Source: an uncultured Clostridia bacterium (GTDB lineage: Bacteria; Bacillota; Clostridia; Christensenellales; UBA1242). From it: DNA of 37,207 bases. A model generated the notes under the pieces. That model was given only the letters and a program-made list of their open reading frames with translations, was not told where the DNA came from and made no database searches. Each line of letters starts with the position of its first letter. The first letter of the stretch is position 1. Made by a program: the position numbers and the translations under genes. Shown here one piece after another: positions 12,501-18,463 of the stretch. The stretch spans positions 1 to 37,207 of the forward strand of contig CALVPQ010000014.1 of assembly GCA_944351415.1 (NCBI GenBank). The letters are read 5' to 3'.

Positions 12501-13954
12501 TTATTTGAAAGTGTTTCATAATCAAGTCCGCCAAGACTATAATCTTCATATTCCATTATAAATCTAAAACTAAAACCACGGTCTATTAAAGCTGTCCAAG
12601 AAAATTCAGTATCTGCAGTCTGTGTTGGATAACCATAATAGAAAGCCCTGTCAACCCCTTGAGTATAAATAAATACACCATTTTGATAAACATAATTGCC
12701 ATGACTTCCAAGAATAGTGCTTAAATTATATCCCACTCTTTGCATATAACTTTTTCCATTATAAACTCTTCCTGCAATTGTGGTGTTATCGTTTGTTAAA
12801 AATTCTTGATAAGACATATCATAAGCAAAAGTAACAGCGCCAGACCTTGTTCCATAGCCCATGTTAAAAATCACACTTGTGGTGGCGGAGTTCCATACTA
12901 TTTCAGCTGATGAAATAAGGCAATTGTTTGTGCTATATGTAGGAAATGTTGCTCTATATCCAACACGAATTGGATATGGAGTAGTAATATCATCAACACC
13001 TAAATTCTCACGGAGCTTAGGAAGGTGTGAAAGAAAAACAAAGTTATTTAAAGTGCCTGTATAATCAGTAAAGTCAGTTTCTGTTATAACTCTAACTCTG
13101 TAACCATTATAATCAAGCCACTGGCTTCCATTAACATAATATTTATAAGTTGTGTCACTTAAAAAATAAACAACATAACCATCAATATTCACAACACCAG
13201 TTAAAGTAGTTGTGCTTAAGCCATCAGAACTTGATATTACTGAAGAAGGCTCTAAACCTGAGAAAACTGTTGTAAGAGTTGCGGCACTTACAAAAACCCT
13301 TGCATCTGAGTCTTCCCCAACAGAATCAAAAGAAGATGTGCTATTATCACGGCAGTTTATAAGTTCGCCGTTTGTTATTACCCCAACAAGGTTTCCTGTT
13401 CTTTCTCTAGTCGAACTTATAAAAGTTGTTCCCCCAAGTATTATTTCAGAAATTGAACCATCTGTTACATTACCAAATAGTCCAATACCGCTTCCTTCAG
13501 CTTGGTCTGTAAAGCTTTCATCAAGTGTTATATTTGAAATAGTGTGTCCCTCACCTAAGAAAGTTCCAGTAAATGGATTAGCCTCTGTTCCAATAGGTGT
13601 CCAAATAGCTCCTGCAAGGTCTATGTCTTCTGCAAGCACATAAATTCCATTTGCCCAGCCTGCAACACCATTATTAACATTATAGGCAACATTTGCAAGA
13701 CCGGTGGCAGTGTATATAATTTTAACGTTTTGACCATAAACGTTAGCATCTGTTATATCAGACTCGTCTGCTACTCTCACTGCATCTTCGTCAGCCCATA
13801 AGTTATCCAAAGAATTTGCATTTAAAGATACCTGAGTTGCACTTTCATCTGCAAAGCTTTTTGTTTGAGTTTTTATAGGCAAACAAAAAATAATACCTAA
13901 GGCAAACATAGCTAAGGCAATAAAGTATAAACTTTTATTTATTTTTCTTAACAT
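581..13954 (-). CDS. Giant repetitive surface protein (about 4,457 aa), C-terminally membrane-anchored
   Basis: This is a very large exported protein, probably an adhesin or cell-surface fibre; the ligand is unknown. The N-terminus is a signal peptide (KINKSLY, a hydrophobic stretch, then a KSFA-type cleavage site near residue 36). A GLUG-like module at about 95-135 (DIDLAGAIWTPIGTEANPF) recurs near 4340-4400 (DIDFSGRFWEPIGTESNPF). Between them are thousands of residues rich in Ser, Thr, Asn and Tyr with Flg_new/InlB B-repeat signatures (GYTFSAW, GYTLDGYY, followed by AAW or ATW ends), YDG/MBG-like modules at about 2450-2700, and divergent InlB-like repeats at about 3300-4200. The C-terminus is a leucine-run membrane helix (about 4418-4443) and a basic tail RKRKRKK. 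No LPXTG motif was seen, so a membrane anchor rather than a sortase anchor is inferred. The ATG at 13954 is chosen because it lies 7 bases after AAGGAG; an in-frame GTG at 13960 lies only 1 base after it. Domain names are recognised by eye. Confidence 0.9.
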   Translation of the reverse strand: MLRKINKSLYFIALAMFALGIIFCLPIKTQTKSFADESATQVSLNANSLDNLWADEDAVRVADESDITDANVYGQNVKIIYTATGLANVAYNVNNGVAGWANGIYVLAEDIDLAGAIWTPIGTEANPFTGTFLGEGHTISNITLDESFTDQAEGSGIGLFGNVTDGSISEIILGGTTFISSTRERTGNLVGVITNGELINCRDNSTSSFDSVGEDSDARVFVSAATLTTVFSGLEPSSVISSSDGLSTTTLTGVVNIDGYVVYFLSDTTYKYYVNGSQWLDYNGYRVRVITETDFTDYTGTLNNFVFLSHLPKLRENLGVDDITTPYPIRVGYRATFPTYSTNNCLISSAEIVWNSATTSVIFNMGYGTRSGAVTFAYDMSYQEFLTNDNTTIAGRVYNGKSYMQRVGYNLSTILGSHGNYVYQNGVFIYTQGVDRAFYYGYPTQTADTEFSWTALIDRGFSFRFIMEYEDYSLGGLDYETLSNNISNVVISSGNVTVSNNVYQITGLTAGEDINISFRLNAGYEVTLASGNNVYVNNENQNNNYSGNNDVYLNGKTSGVYLNFANLSGNDTDYTITNVNNDNYNPVSLTGTANSTDSTTNRTFTLTLSNLVGSNGNVYIVIKRVSQTITVNTNIFTLLAEDLKIENSFTWTYNGQTYTEESFVINARFNQPFEIDFFIGETGNASSDYYFLSIDTGNISNPQIIYNNENQANLGTKTYYKGFTLAGTIISLTKTDEININIGELRASVALHVFNGDEEIILDGEDNTTQGISALVNGQSIGLNATAYTALRTTQQDQVVFSANGYYTPIRITITDNETLGIVVDSEYNGDYSASTIFTTAYTGYPAINYIVNIYVEETLYGIDWSNFNFDINGTIYEGDTNYDFLSDLFSLSFYNGDVSEDSFLPGQTMRVVLTMTDTGRAILYGNINNFIIDNSNPSTIENGFSAGVITPDSSGANNGVWAFNYVVGTFEYDFTFTFQYKTLNITVDGLVLQNRLDVILNDSTLLNSVSGSYSYSYNGSQAYLVGNNFGNILIHTQYYLLGWYLSNGNVQVSGNYLDITNSSAMINGYMNISQERNNQSFTINVQAMVGERTILLNYEEGNADKGEIVASEITTQLLYYDKAETLQTPFINKGYTFSAWTYIVGGERRSTSQNTFSLTDGDWSRMFGSTSATDMQEWSSFVNEKVIQSSSQTQLTLTATWSIISYGLVIDEINYNNILQIGDEIRFYASGNKDGNGSYYIYRDNVVYGAVMSGKQQVGYLAIGFTIEETNSLTNNISDTYASFVFDGDNFDNILNDVYNQYKVLNITTEREEATYKVYVTQSNYYNTYVQGSTDIYGQDENGVYVVVTFNKVPTVLDRESADFLFNSTSTSEKPITILRTGYTFSGLFYDFDPKENFVSTIDIYLTPIWTRSSEETVQANIYWTSSELEALGTFYLLNSQNIFSANLTDLGGTGEPAEITDLMILTNGEQVIDYGFILTTQDGTVQTITQQEITRFNINTLYNAAEYSIKFYVTVIDTLYNTTENYSHTEESESLTFNMVKNSFAFDSNFVSVYNGTSEFVPALFAEGYTNVNDYGRVYIRYGYDGQEVAEGQRTYITVQEFFRSGSFVLSGGNYNVGSGKDLSFNINTSYFSTHTSINNVTLSPETNWAELINNVVLTDSNYVFTYYGGAEIVRARFTINFGNASTYYFDDTELIVYAHDGSNVTFTIGDVDFTYNLTNIIYTGGYFAQDTDFTGSDNVFDVRGLTVNGQNYNLVRDSFEYVLEGQFSLLNSDNALKLSYSPRYLVAQNGELSMLALDWNNITDNLFIDNILVDGQSVDAVSPQLTYNVGNEVLFSYVNNNSSQFIIYINREVIAFHSFSFDIVVDISTSRLQALTPLTWSTSNDLSTYDSMLDSVFIDPVTRVFNNYSINSTTQNNTFYAVLTDVRKVNINYNGGHNAEGNGNESIYISATESYVHQNPTHSYSGLEFAGYSYTCIDPQIKEGDSSFTFTTSDGGQSVSIVALWTLVGVEGSQIEDTFEYYASLETLSLDVEDVVNLSQLTGGTFGYSLSNDDFIFTANNGIFTIQDLTGRAPSTLSGEYILTVNLTYQNSVQGVQRISREFTVNINISTNDIGIINETSNILIFNDADRQSQINIGVRKNGTREEGLTLSGLIENGLEDYGVNVAISYNNGTVSQVINAGTYTITISIADDYKYFFSLENGYTSISQEIIQDTIDLSFYEDQINLNKDMGLADPLLISTITIIENSNDQVQISFTREEGEGIGNYRLTEPTIVNESDRVNYILNVEDFEDYFEILVPSANLRVELDGTLSFTYNGNALTNLTVSYDSEQDKYVITGYAGDEAVSQTFTMFYLRVDGTQTPISAEEKENYARYVQFTPASNNSADVGTYSFTVSYTEEGEAAISQDGSQPEFTASAEYYARIIVTERTITVTSITKILDQTTSFIWTNTSLNPNITMVVENIVDGDSITISGTFFQSYAGLQYITQMSIDSVSDRNYQLTYSESLQVLVTPSQEAISLTTTTTSLVYGTVNNGDTLNNILANIPLTINNGAINSNYITISSYTISGDEVFSTGGHLKAGLRTFVFTLTSTNYTFGGSVDAVGTVYSHTFDITVDITEKTINLAGISSSVVKYYDKTTSFPDVDIDISNYGIESGDIVIIDKENSYYDNENVGTNKIVTIILGGDDRANYEVLNTVTGTINQHTVTFIVSATVEDPALVTDGEFVEDGLLPSVRNNVFTFTYPNNYASEQLINLMTYPTRTGYQATGWNYNSEGQYLDITEDNIQTLIETTALAGGEKSLVIHTVWEIENYNITVIGNNVSSYTIEGDFYNDDNGMARYFSNITISVEASRGYKISSYNVASGIYRQASLSDVGANSGEASIMNIGSAIVFEINTTEIDVTFNIDDNLPLYTSRTDVNLLYETFSYTALASLTQDDLVQLSVTAGTYIFDGYTYGEDNTPAGEKTLQAIVDELFLELVQDIQVTLTAQWQGETYQVSFNANGGQLIPENSTITAVYGSEIQGLPQAYLPGRDYVWTDSVGVEYVDGSIFHTIGQLSGTQWQTTLTARYSNNPYTLTILFDNRIIASVDGQNITSGAQYIVTYNTNSVTITASAVQGYEFEFDTTQLNGESRIDGNIIQIYNLTEDGTLNIDTLLGLNRLSLGVQYIEDYSVAIDGEIQSESVNEYEVYTESTVVITYTSIKGYEFDDSSVVFSTTTSSVSFIISEDKHTLTLTWSNFTDGITINVTAIPSINVITIPNISDRFISLQLNGVSVSVNGTTYQIRSDQLLNITATLRYGYMNGYVEPSIAEFLVAGQTCSYTRNDGLYHLSASFEGINDNFTLTFSSEERSYNFALAVTAGHEEFGEVVQDVATQTVKFNGELTLQANAIRDDYVFLSWTGNNSTLSSEQNTTITIGQSYQTLLESVELGGTIMIYASFIENLNDVTFTVGNRGEISVTQTGITDFTVGGGRSVVVTTRVNAPLIITITIDEGYELDQILVGQTPLEECGFEYTFENGVLSLTPTVTNSFTSVSITFKASEAYVHVQSAVQVNYELTYGTALGGLIYISDETGTRLDDSHYINADGTMYIDFELLSYTDDIIYFTAQINSGFNLVMSSTTPGVVASEMTINNIHIYAFSGIKDGTEIQAIFTAEENNIEIKFVREGSTSAVSAGRINVDTTSELIRANRNNSSDVSVNAITGANLYMTISSQFAYDLIVGEDGRLRYSIVEIDGELDEGAVIASMVVDSDPTLTGFTKTATLQITNVNADAIVYIYVEPKVYDLVFSLSYGDTSEQVVLEDAVVYGETFSLENLSDTDRAIIFTTRTGYTLDGYYTKQAGQGIQYVDRNGNVLRPWAETGYTWDGNRYIADTNFNPETQTFTIYAAWLYDKSIITINFRPESFEEELEDADISDIIININQTTHWTSQDNKWYAEVTAGAVLRLQAYEYEGYQFMYWEVSVDGAEATQQPSNFEMVFTQGEYSIRAVYAPKFSLTVNGNGGTTVLQQNGITLTGETFSPDEILTLVATPNNGFNFLYWLNTSTDEIIYGTYNPATGSYSYTFESVIATPLNLEAVFEGKPVNISIDYSNIEGFHNIVGVYIDNVSVDWTSRINAKVGQTIQIVISQAWGYNLQIVGGVFTENYNSETGYYEYTYTLNVGELELNGDSYALDVTIELIREDINLTFNTSVHYEPDEEENSNENTLAGYLIFFDANEVQHDIASGDVYQVFYGDSVTLKIYCNANYSIYDVRVGLYGTEQSIIDRLSDDNELVIDQAFMSLFEVYNLEINVYYQRMIWSDEEYRVTGLLGMGTEDSPYFIRTAEEMGFVSYAVNNGIINNSGIAYADAVYRVVADIDFSGRFWEPIGTESNPFNGKMYLETYDFLGITLYRTYPSPELSYGGLFWYVTDDAEILQDTKTFVIVLVVIGSIILLLLLLLLLLLLLRKRKRKKMEEIANA

Positions 13955-14408
13955 AAACACACTCCTTTTTTATAACCAAGAACTTTAATAGTTTAACAAT
14001 AGCTATAAATGTCAGTGACTTAAACTAAATTGAATTCAGTGATAACCTTAAAACGTTTTAAAAGAACACTTTCTAGGCATATCACCATGCTATTGTATAT
14101 TTATTATATAATAAATATAAATTTAAAAGCAAACAAAATAAAACACTTTAAAACAAAAAACGTTATCTTTTTTAAAAATTTTTAAATAAGGAAGATTAAA
14201 TCAATAACAATTTTATTAAAAAAATAGTAGAAAGTGTCTACTATAATTTGCTCAAAGTGACAACAAAATATGCTATTTACAGGCTTTGTTGTTTTAAAAA
14301 AATAAAATTTTTATCTTAATAAATTTAATTTTAAATTAATTCCATTCCAAAAATATAAAAAATAGTTATCAATTTTATTTAAAAACCCTCAAAAAATAAA
14401 AAATTTGT
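13955..14408. other. Divergent intergenic region between the giant gene and trpS
   Basis: This AT-rich region carries the leader of the giant gene on the minus strand. A TATAAT on the minus strand at 14108-14103 is a possible -10 box, but no convincing -35 was found, so it is uncertain. Two consecutive hairpins occur on the plus strand: ATAGTAGA/TCTACTAT (14224-14231 with 14237-14244) and ACAACAAA/TTTGTTGT (14260-14267 with 14285-14292) followed by a short T run. They may mark a small transcript or an upstream terminator. No T-box consensus was found before trpS. Confidence 0.4.
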
Positions 14409-14438
14409 TTGACAGGGTTATATTTTTGATTTTATAAT
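14409..14438 (+). promoter_or_regulatory. Promoter of trpS
   Basis: TTGACA (14409-14414) and TATAAT (14433-14438) are separated by 18 bases. They lie about 75 bases before the trpS start. Confidence 0.8.
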
Positions 14439-14513
14439 AAAATATAGAATATAAAAAATAATAGATATTTACCTTTTTATGGGTTTATATTTTTTAATAA
14501 AAGGAAAAACAAA

Positions 14514-15575
14514 ATGAAAGATATTATTTTAACAGGTGATAGACCAACAGGAAACTTACATCTTGGGCATTATGTTGGCTCAATAAAAAACAGACTTAAA
14601 CTTCAAAATGATGGTAACTATGATAGGTTCTATATTATGATTGCAGATACTCAAGCACTCACTGATAATGCAGAACGTGTTGATAAAGTTAAAAACAATA
14701 TAATTCAGGTGGCAATTGATTATCTATCTGCTGGAATAGACCCAAACAAAGTTACAATTTTTATTCAATCCCTTGTTCCAGAACTTTTTGAAATGACTTC
14801 TTATTTTATGAACCTTGTCACAGTTTCAAGACTTCAACGTAATCCCACAATCAAAGATGAAATCAAACAACGTGGATTTGAGAAGTCTATTCCTATTGGA
14901 TTTTTAAATTACCCCGTTTCTCAAGCTGCTGATATTCTAGCTTTTGGAACAACAATTGTTCCTGTTGGAGAAGACCAACTTCCAATGATTGAACAAACAA
15001 GAGAGATTGTTGGAACATTTAATAAAGTTTATTCCCCTAAAAAACAAGTTTTTTCTATGCCTAAAGCACTTCTTCCAGAAGAGAGTATATGTCGTCGTCT
15101 ACCAGGGCTTGATGGAAAGGTTAAAATGTCTAAATCAGCAGGAAATTCAATCTATCTATGTGACGATGAAAAAACTATTAAAGAAAAAATTATGTCAGCC
15201 TATACCGACCCAGACCATATTAGAGTTTCAGACCCAGGAAAAATTGAAGGCAATGTTGTTTTTTCATATCTTGATGCCTTCTGTGAAGAATATCACTTTG
15301 AAAAATATTTGCCTGAATATAAAAATCTTGACGAACTTAAAGCACACTATCAAAAAGGTGGCTTAGGTGATGTTAAAGTAAAATTGTTTTTAAATAATAT
15401 AATTCAAGAACTACTTGCTCCAATAAGAGAAAAAAGACAATATCTTTTATCCCATATAAATGATATTTATACTATGCTTTTTGAAAACAGTAAAAAAGCA
15501 TCAAACCAAGCATCAATTATATTAAATCAGATGAAAGATGAAATGGGGCTTGATTATAAAAAACTTCTTAAATAA
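14514..15575 (+). CDS. trpS: Tryptophan--tRNA ligase
   Basis: This cytoplasmic class I aminoacyl-tRNA synthetase charges tRNA-Trp with tryptophan using ATP. The HIGH-type motif is in TGNLHLGHYVG (residues 12-22) and the KMSKS loop is in KVKMSKSAGNS near 204-208. PVGEDQLP in the middle is typical of the family. The length of 353 aa is slightly above the usual 330-340. The ATG follows AAAGGAAAAACAAA, a good ribosome binding site. The gene is monocistronic, with its own promoter and a terminator directly after. No T-box or other tryptophan-responsive leader was recognised. Confidence 0.97.
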   Translation: MKDIILTGDRPTGNLHLGHYVGSIKNRLKLQNDGNYDRFYIMIADTQALTDNAERVDKVKNNIIQVAIDYLSAGIDPNKVTIFIQSLVPELFEMTSYFMNLVTVSRLQRNPTIKDEIKQRGFEKSIPIGFLNYPVSQAADILAFGTTIVPVGEDQLPMIEQTREIVGTFNKVYSPKKQVFSMPKALLPEESICRRLPGLDGKVKMSKSAGNSIYLCDDEKTIKEKIMSAYTDPDHIRVSDPGKIEGNVVFSYLDAFCEEYHFEKYLPEYKNLDELKAHYQKGGLGDVKVKLFLNNIIQELLAPIREKRQYLLSHINDIYTMLFENSKKASNQASIILNQMKDEMGLDYKKLLK

Positions 15576-15627
15576 CAAAACACACTTCTAAAACAGTAAA
15601 ATTATAACAATTAAATATAAAATTTTT

Positions 15628-15656
15628 AAAAAACGAGTTTTTATCTCGTTTTTTTT
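15628..15656 (+). terminator. Terminator of trpS
   Basis: A 10 bp stem ending in CGAG/CTCG with a 7-base loop (38-44 of the 15600 block) is followed by a T run. It lies about 50 bases after the trpS stop. Confidence 0.85.
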
Positions 15657-15657
15657 A

Positions 15658-15686
15658 TTGACTGAAATTTTTGGATTTGTTATACT
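15658..15686 (+). promoter_or_regulatory. Promoter of the 164-aa lipoprotein
   Basis: TTGACT (15658-15663) and TATACT (15681-15686) are spaced by 17 bases. The -35 starts immediately after the T run of the trpS terminator. Confidence 0.8.
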
Positions 15687-15715
15687 TTAATTACATATAA
15701 TAAGGGGGTATTTAT

Positions 15716-16210
15716 ATGAGAAAAGTTAAAAAATTTAGTATTGGTTTACTTGCAATTTTATTTCTATTGCCACTGGTATTTTTAATGACTGGCTGTGGCA
15801 AAGAGCCTTATCCAATGGAATATGGAACATATAAGGCTGTAAGTTTTAGACTTATAGATTCAAAAACAAATCAAGCAACTTATTATGATATTGATGAAGA
15901 TAATCCCACTGCATACAAATTTACAGGAGATTTAGTTTTAAATAGTGATGGAACAGCATCTTTTCAGGGTTTTTTATTGATTGACTCATACAAAGTAGAC
16001 AGCGAAGGAAAAGTTAATCTCTACTATCAAGGAAAAGATTCTTCTTCTGCTTATTTTGAAGGAGATGTTTTATACTACCACTTTGGTTATTTTAAAAGCA
16101 GTGCTGATATAAGAAATGAAGTTCCAGACGAAGAGGCAACTTTTTATGATTTCTTTGTAGTATACACATTAAATGGTGAAGCTTTCACACCTAACGAAAC
16201 TGTAGAATAA
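15716..16210 (+). CDS. Small predicted lipoprotein of unknown function
   Basis: The protein has 164 aa with a basic N-terminus (MRKVKK), a hydrophobic stretch and the lipobox LMTGC, so Cys27 should be lipidated and the protein held on the outer face of the membrane. The mature part (about 137 aa) alternates polar and aromatic residues (YKAVSF, TGDLVLNSDGTASFQGF, YYQGKDSS, EGDVLYYHFGYF). This suggests an all-beta, lipocalin-like fold, which is only an inference. The start follows AAGGGGG at good spacing. It stands alone between two terminators. I do not recognise a family. Confidence 0.85.
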   Translation: MRKVKKFSIGLLAILFLLPLVFLMTGCGKEPYPMEYGTYKAVSFRLIDSKTNQATYYDIDEDNPTAYKFTGDLVLNSDGTASFQGFLLIDSYKVDSEGKVNLYYQGKDSSSAYFEGDVLYYHFGYFKSSADIRNEVPDEEATFYDFFVVYTLNGEAFTPNETVE

Positions 16211-16226
16211 AATTTTATCTTTATTT

Positions 16227-16260
16227 AAAAAAGAACATAGATAAAAATATGTTCTTTTTT
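16227..16260 (+). terminator. Terminator of the 164-aa lipoprotein gene
   Basis: A 13 bp stem built on AAAAAAGAACATA and its complement, with an 8-base loop, ends in a T run at 16255-16261. Confidence 0.85.
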
Positions 16261-16401
16261 TATTGTATTTAAAGAAGTTTCTTCTTAAAAAAATAAAATT
16301 TTTAACTTTTTTAAACTACCTTTCACTTTAAACTTATTTTATTTTGATTTTTTCTTATAGTATGTTATATTTGAGATATATTAAAACAAAAGGAGAAACA
16401 G

Positions 16402-18264
16402 ATGGAAAAAGTGTTAAAAAAAGGGAAAAATTTGATAATTTTTTTATTTTTTAGTTTTATTTTATTATTATCTTCACTTATTCTTATCTCTTGTGGAGAA
16501 ACAGTCCCTGTTGAAAGTATAAGTTTTAATCAAAGTTCAATTGAACTTTTTAAAGGTCAGGGAACATTTTTAAATCTAGTTATTAAACCAGATAATGCAA
16601 ATAATTATAATCTTGAGTGGTCATCTTCTGATAACACTGTTGCAACAATAAATAGTCGCGGAAGAGTTGAAAGTGTTGATTATGGCACAGCGGTTATTTC
16701 TTGCAATGTTGTAGGAACAGAATTAACTGCAACCTGCACTGTTAGTGTTACCGATGGTCAAATTATTGATATGTATGTTGATGAAAACTCAGTTATAAAA
16801 AATTATTATACCGGAGAAACATTTGATAGCACAGGTATGATTGTTTGGGTTCAATATGAAAACAATGTTGAAAGACAATTAAGTGAAGGTGAATATCAAA
16901 TTATTGTTCCTTCTTCATTAAAACCTAATGATGAACTTATAGTTGTCTATGGCGATTATGAACCTGTTCACATTCAACTTAATGTTATAGATGATTATGT
17001 AACAGAAGTTGAAGTTGTTTCAGAGCCTATTAAAACTGAATATTATATTGGAGAAACCTTTGACCCAACTGGGCTTGAGCTTCAACTTATTTATGCAAGT
17101 GGAAAAATAGAATCAATTAATAACTACACATATTCAGAAGAGCCATTTTCTTATAATGATAACTCAATTAAAATAAATTACCAAGATTATACACTTGACA
17201 TTCCACTTACAATCAAAGCAAAACACACTGTTTCAATTTATTCAAACCTTCAATCAGTTATAAACTCAGCTTCAAAAGGCGATAGTATTATGCTTACAGG
17301 AACTCATTTTAATGTGGAATCTGTAACAATACCTAAATCAAAAAATTTAACAATCTATGGTATTATAACTCAAGATAGCTACACATCAATCACTCCAAAC
17401 AATAATAACCCAGCATTTATTATAATAGATGATGTTCAAGACGATGAAAATTATCAAACAACAATAGCAAATATAAATATTGTATCTCGCGAAACAAATG
17501 AAAGCCCACTTATTGTATTTAATGGTGAAGGAAATTCTAACTTAAATAACTTTACTTTAACACTTGATAATATTTCTTTTAACTATAAAAATATTGCAAT
17601 AAACGGTGAAAAATCAGAAACTTTTGCAGATAATTTTGAAAATATAACCCTTAATATAATCAATTGTGAATTTATAAGCACTGTTTCAACCCAATCTGCT
17701 ATATATTTTAATGGACTTAGCAATAGTGAAATAAATATAACTTCTTCAAATATAGATGGATATAATGGAGTGACTACTGAAAATTGTGATAATGTTGATA
17801 TTAATATTTTAGACTCAACAATTAATGTAGATGAAATTTCATTAAACCTTATAAATTATCTAAATAGCAACATTTTAATAAATCAAAGCAGTTATCTTTC
17901 AGGTTTTAAAACTATATATCTAAATGGAGAATTTAATACTTTTACTATTGAAAATTCATATCTTACTGCCTTACAAAATAAAGAAGATATAACTGAAAAT
18001 TCTAGCAGTATTATAAATCTTCAAGATGCTGTTTCAAATACAGTTCAAGTAAACTCAAGTTATCTTACAACAAGTTATACAGAAGAATATATAAATGCCA
18101 CACTTTACGTTGTATGTATTGAAGATGGAGAACAATTAAAATCATCAAATAATCAAGTAACTCTTTCAGCTTGCCTATTCAACTTTACAGGTGATGAAAA
18201 ATTTAAAATTAATGAAACAAGTCAAACTTCAACTGTAACTGAAAACACTGAAACAGAAATATAG
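16402..18264 (+). CDS. Multi-domain lipoprotein: Ig-like domains plus predicted beta-helix
   Basis: The protein has 620 aa. A signal peptide ends in the lipobox LISC (Cys31), so it should be a surface lipoprotein. A BIG2-type bacterial Ig domain spans about 36-117 (VESISFNQSSIELFKGQ, WSSSDNTVATINSRGRV). Two related bacterial Ig-like domains follow at about 120-195 and 200-275, each with the mark YYTGETFDSTG or YYIGETFDPTG. The remaining 340 residues have repeated short strands rich in Asn, Ile and Ser (NLTIYGIIT, NITLNIINCEF, NVDINILDSTI), the look of a right-handed parallel beta-helix of the pectate-lyase type. The tail is Thr/Glu-rich. A carbohydrate or cell-surface binding role is possible but no catalytic residues were identified. 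The start follows AAAAGGAGAAACAG. The gene ends with TAG and has its own terminator. Confidence 0.88.
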   Translation: MEKVLKKGKNLIIFLFFSFILLLSSLILISCGETVPVESISFNQSSIELFKGQGTFLNLVIKPDNANNYNLEWSSSDNTVATINSRGRVESVDYGTAVISCNVVGTELTATCTVSVTDGQIIDMYVDENSVIKNYYTGETFDSTGMIVWVQYENNVERQLSEGEYQIIVPSSLKPNDELIVVYGDYEPVHIQLNVIDDYVTEVEVVSEPIKTEYYIGETFDPTGLELQLIYASGKIESINNYTYSEEPFSYNDNSIKINYQDYTLDIPLTIKAKHTVSIYSNLQSVINSASKGDSIMLTGTHFNVESVTIPKSKNLTIYGIITQDSYTSITPNNNNPAFIIIDDVQDDENYQTTIANINIVSRETNESPLIVFNGEGNSNLNNFTLTLDNISFNYKNIAINGEKSETFADNFENITLNIINCEFISTVSTQSAIYFNGLSNSEINITSSNIDGYNGVTTENCDNVDINILDSTINVDEISLNLINYLNSNILINQSSYLSGFKTIYLNGEFNTFTIENSYLTALQNKEDITENSSSIINLQDAVSNTVQVNSSYLTTSYTEEYINATLYVVCIEDGEQLKSSNNQVTLSACLFNFTGDEKFKINETSQTSTVTENTETEI

Positions 18265-18272
18265 ACAAAAAT

Positions 18273-18317
18273 AAAAAATACGATAATCAAGCAATATCAA
18301 TTTATCGTATTTTTTTA
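18273..18317 (+). terminator. Terminator after the Ig/beta-helix lipoprotein
   Basis: The stem AAAAAATACGATAA pairs with TTATCGTATTTTTT across a loop of about 15 bases and ends in T residues. Confidence 0.8.
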
Positions 18318-18375
18318 ATTTTTTAATATTACAGAATTTCTAAATAATTTTACAATTAATAAGATTTTTAAGTTT

Positions 18376-18450
18376 AAAAAACACCAACATATTAAATCAG
18401 TATTAAAATTTAAACACTTTTAATGTTTTATTTTATTGTTGGTGTTTTTT
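18376..18450 (-). terminator. Terminator of dut with a long bidirectional stem
   Basis: A 14 bp stem (18376-18389 with 18437-18450, core ACACCAACA/TGTTGGTGT) encloses a second 7 bp hairpin (18402-18408 with 18418-18424). T runs lie on both sides, so it can end transcription from both directions between the convergent lipoprotein and dut genes. Confidence 0.75.
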
Positions 18451-18463
18451 TTATTATAAAAAA

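Noticed and set aside
13212..13643. A 143-codon open frame on the plus strand
   Set aside because: It lies opposite the giant gene, has no ribosome binding site or family resemblance, and is explained by the codon pattern of the coding strand.
581..13954. TGA read as tryptophan (Mollicutes code)
   Set aside because: All tryptophans in the genes use TGG and no in-frame TGA interrupts the reading frames; only avoidance of TGA as a stop is seen.
14300..14513. A T-box riboswitch before trpS
   Set aside because: The T-box consensus (AGGGTGG-type) and the specifier hairpin were not found.
18376..18450. The long stem between the convergent lipoprotein and dut genes as another cloverleaf
   Set aside because: Only one clear inner hairpin exists; a bidirectional terminator explains it.
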